Assembly (NCBI GenBank): GCA_947623455.1
Contig: OX392545.1
Coordinates: 27,045,001 to 27,109,000 of the forward strand
DNA length: 64,000 nucleotides
Reading direction: 5' to 3'
Source: Mimachlamys varia
Taxonomy: Eukaryota > Mollusca > Bivalvia > Pectinida > Pectinidae
The position numbers and the translations under genes were made by a program. Every line of letters starts with the position of its first letter. Position 1 is the stretch's first letter. Below the pieces are notes generated by a model. That model was not told where the DNA came from and searched no databases. It was given only the letters and a program-made list of their open reading frames with translations. This document shows positions 62,087 to 64,000 of the stretch, piece by piece.

Positions 62087-63622
62087 TTATACGCGTATCA
62101 TGTGCTGTTTGTCATAGTTCATACGGATCAGGTCTCCAAGAAGCCTGTTTCCGTTCCTCGTTTTAGATCTGTTCGGATCCTGGTAGATTAGTGTCTGTTG
62201 AGGCGGAAGTAGTAAAGGTTTTCGGTACACTCGGACGTTATCACATTCGGAGTCTTTCTTACTTGAAGGTAAAAGGTACATTTCTGTGTCTTCAAGTATC
62301 GAACTTTTCATCTCAGATGGGAACTTTTTGTGTTTTGTTTTGTGAGATTTGTGCTTGTGATGATATTTGTGAGATTCTGATTTTGAAGATGACTGAACAT
62401 GCGCAGCGTCATCTGAACAACTGTTTCCGTTTCTTTCCTCGGAATATTCATAATAGCCACTACTATCGTCAGATTCTGATTGGTCAGCGAGTACATCCGG
62501 GTCTGACACTTCTCCAGTACTAAGTGTGGGTTGTGACGACCGTCCGGACAGACTAGACACAGTTCGGACAGACTCTACATCCGAACCCCTTTCCAATGTA
62601 TTAGAACTGTCCTCTGTAACATTCCCACTGTTGCTAAGCGAGTGGATTATGTTTCGAACCTGTTCCTTGAGAATTAAGTTCTGTTGCACTTTATCTAAAT
62701 GAGAACGATATTCCTCTGCCACATCTGATTCACTTGACGTACTCATGTCATACTCGCAACAAGTGTCATTTCCGTCCATATCCGGTCCAGATGACCTGGA
62801 AGCGATTGAACTTTTGGCAGAACTAGAACTATAATCACTCGAGTTCGATGTGACGTAGGAGCGCGTGCTGTCATGACGTTGTGTCTGAGCGTTCGGTTTT
62901 TTCTCGTGGGATGAATTTTTCCGACTCACAAACCGGACGGAACACGAGCTTTCACTGCTATCCCAGGGTTCACTGTAGTTGGACTCGGATTTCTGAAATT
63001 GTCTCCGGCACTTGCATGTGCATGTGAACCTGTCCGACACAATGGCCTTATCGCAGACACAGTCTTTACGTTTTGATTCGTCGTCTTTTTTACACACAAT
63101 AGGTACAACCATGTAGGGTCCTTCTGTAGAATTGACATTTGACCTCTTGGGTAAGAAAACATCCGAAGACTCGTTCACATTTGTCCTATTTTGAATATGT
63201 CCATCCGCCGAAATCAGATTGGATTGGTTGTGTAAGGAAATCGAGCTCCACGAATTTGCATTTTGAGTAAAAGCACCATTGTTATGTATTTGTAGATTTT
63301 TGTTATCTACCACTGATAACGGCAAGTCTGGAAGATCATTAATTTCCTCGTAAATATGATAAGCAGGGTCATTGTTTACCGCCTGAACACCGTTGATAGG
63401 CACTCTCGTTGGAACTCTCACACACGTGACAGGTCTCACGATATCTGCAGGAATTCTCATGCACGTCCCGTTATTAAATCCATAATCACTTATGAACTCT
63501 GGTAAAGCGTCTGTTGGGTTTCTTGTCTGGCCTTTCCTAAAACCATAATCATCCTCGATCGATTTGTCCTTGTCACCTCCTTTTCTGGGTTGTTTCTTCT
63601 TGTCTTTCAGCCAGCGAAACAT
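62087..63622 (-). CDS. Uncharacterised Ser-rich, probably disordered protein, 511 codons in the main exon
   Basis: A single open frame of 511 codons ends in TAA at 62087-62089. I do not recognise the family. The N-terminus is strongly basic (MFRWLKDKKKQPRK). A DYGF..G motif occurs twice, near residues 25-32 and 46-52. A YEEI tetrapeptide sits at 91-94, matching the known Src-type SH2 ligand core if phosphorylated. Residues 188-205 hold a CxC-rich cluster (CVC, then CTCKC). Residues 207-300 and 330-420 are rich in Ser, Asp and Glu, and 301-330 could form a short helix or coiled coil. A His/Lys tract lies near 417-433, and the C-terminus MIRV could be a class II PDZ ligand. No signal peptide, membrane segment or enzymatic motif is visible. 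These features suggest an intracellular scaffold or adaptor, but that is inference. A splice acceptor lies 17 nt before this ATG and the frame continues into the upstream exon, so this ATG may not be the true start. Confidence 0.85.
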   Translation of the reverse strand: MFRWLKDKKKQPRKGGDKDKSIEDDYGFRKGQTRNPTDALPEFISDYGFNNGTCMRIPADIVRPVTCVRVPTRVPINGVQAVNNDPAYHIYEEINDLPDLPLSVVDNKNLQIHNNGAFTQNANSWSSISLHNQSNLISADGHIQNRTNVNESSDVFLPKRSNVNSTEGPYMVVPIVCKKDDESKRKDCVCDKAIVSDRFTCTCKCRRQFQKSESNYSEPWDSSESSCSVRFVSRKNSSHEKKPNAQTQRHDSTRSYVTSNSSDYSSSSAKSSIASRSSGPDMDGNDTCCEYDMSTSSESDVAEEYRSHLDKVQQNLILKEQVRNIIHSLSNSGNVTEDSSNTLERGSDVESVRTVSSLSGRSSQPTLSTGEVSDPDVLADQSESDDSSGYYEYSEERNGNSCSDDAAHVQSSSKSESHKYHHKHKSHKTKHKKFPSEMKSSILEDTEMYLLPSSKKDSECDNVRVYRKPLLLPPQQTLIYQDPNRSKTRNGNRLLGDLIRMNYDKQHMIRV

Positions 63623-63639
63623 CTTTGTGACTTGAAAAC

Positions 63640-63914
63640 CTAGAAAGACAGAACAAATTAATTCATAAGTACATTTTATAATCGAAAATCATAAAAATAT
63701 GTTTTTAAATACATATATGATATCATAAAATGTATAATTTCTCGATCAATATTAACTACCAGTAACTCGTGATTCCCGTTTTGTCAATAAATATAGGCCC
63801 AACAAAACCTTCAAATTAAATCACTCACAAGCCACTGATCGCTGAATAAAATACCTATCATAGATTTCTAATACAGGTGAGAAATACCTAACACGATCAA
63901 AGCCCGTAGCTTAC
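63640..63914 (-). other. Predicted 275-bp intron of the Ser-rich protein gene
   Basis: The donor GTAAGC begins at 63914. The acceptor is a pyrimidine tract ending in TTTCTAG at 63640. Both match standard GT-AG signals, and the interior is AT-rich as in the surrounding intergenic DNA. Splicing keeps the reading frame open across the junction, which is independent support. Phase is 1, since the split codon is G|GT. Confidence 0.55.
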
Positions 63915-64000
63915 CTGTAGCTTGTAAGTCATACATATCGAGTAGTGTATACAGAGTTTAGCCTCGAGTCTTAGCGAATATCCATCCAACCGCTCCGCTC
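63915..64000 (-). other. Predicted upstream exon with in-frame start (ATG at 63936-63934), partial
   Basis: On the minus strand a strong donor, CAG|GTAAGC, ends this exon at 63915. Joined to the acceptor at 63639, the ATG at 63936-63934 reads MYDLQATGFQVTK and runs in frame into MFRWLK of the main exon. An in-frame TAA lies eight codons upstream of this ATG, so it would be the first start after a stop. A four-codon upstream ORF (MDIR, then TAA) also lies in the exon. The exon continues past the window edge, so the promoter is not visible. The splice sites are read from consensus only, with no transcript support. Confidence 0.55.

Overview
The window looks like AT-rich, gene-poor nuclear DNA from a metazoan, most likely a bivalve mollusc and perhaps a scallop. 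There are no operons, no bacterial gene density and no ribosome-binding sites. One long protein-coding exon has a clear splice acceptor and an upstream donor. The rest is dominated by short dispersed repeats, tRNA-derived SINEs with target-site duplications, foldback elements and minisatellites. The bivalve assignment rests on recalled similarity of these SINEs to repeats seen in bivalve genomes; no search was run.

Layout. 1-9.7 kb is mostly unannotated AT-rich DNA carrying scattered copies of repeat families R1, R2 and R3, two short SINEs (SINE-A), one longer SINE (SINE-B) and an 82%-matched inverted repeat at 5968-6096. 9.8-10.4 kb is a 57-bp minisatellite. 12-14.2 kb has a truncated SINE-A with a 14-bp target duplication, a large hairpin element (R4) and six copies of a 150-205 bp tandem repeat. 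18-46 kb is a background of R1 copies on both strands with R2, R4, SINE-A and SINE-B copies, a 46-bp duplication and a TG/CATG-rich tract near 34.7-35.1 kb. 46.3-54.9 kb is unusually rich in tandem arrays (48, 30, 30, 37, 36 and 62 bp units), nearly all tied to a dispersed element: two grow inside R1 and R2, three lie directly upstream of SINE 3' bodies, and the 62-bp array is built from the SINE-A tRNA-like head itself. 55-61 kb has an R5 copy, a decayed non-LTR reverse-transcriptase fossil and a ~100-bp tandem array.

The only confident gene is at the right end on the minus strand: a 511-codon serine-rich, apparently disordered protein (62087-63622). A predicted intron (63640-63914) joins it to an exon that leaves the window. 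That exon contains an in-frame ATG preceded by an in-frame stop, so the real protein may carry 13 more N-terminal residues. I do not recognise the family.

I found no self-contained new system such as a gene cluster. The most unusual signals are the repeated amplification of element sub-modules into tandem arrays, especially the SINE tRNA-head array and the 36-bp R2 array with a CRE-like core in every unit. Family names SINE-A, SINE-B and R1-R5 are labels made for this window.
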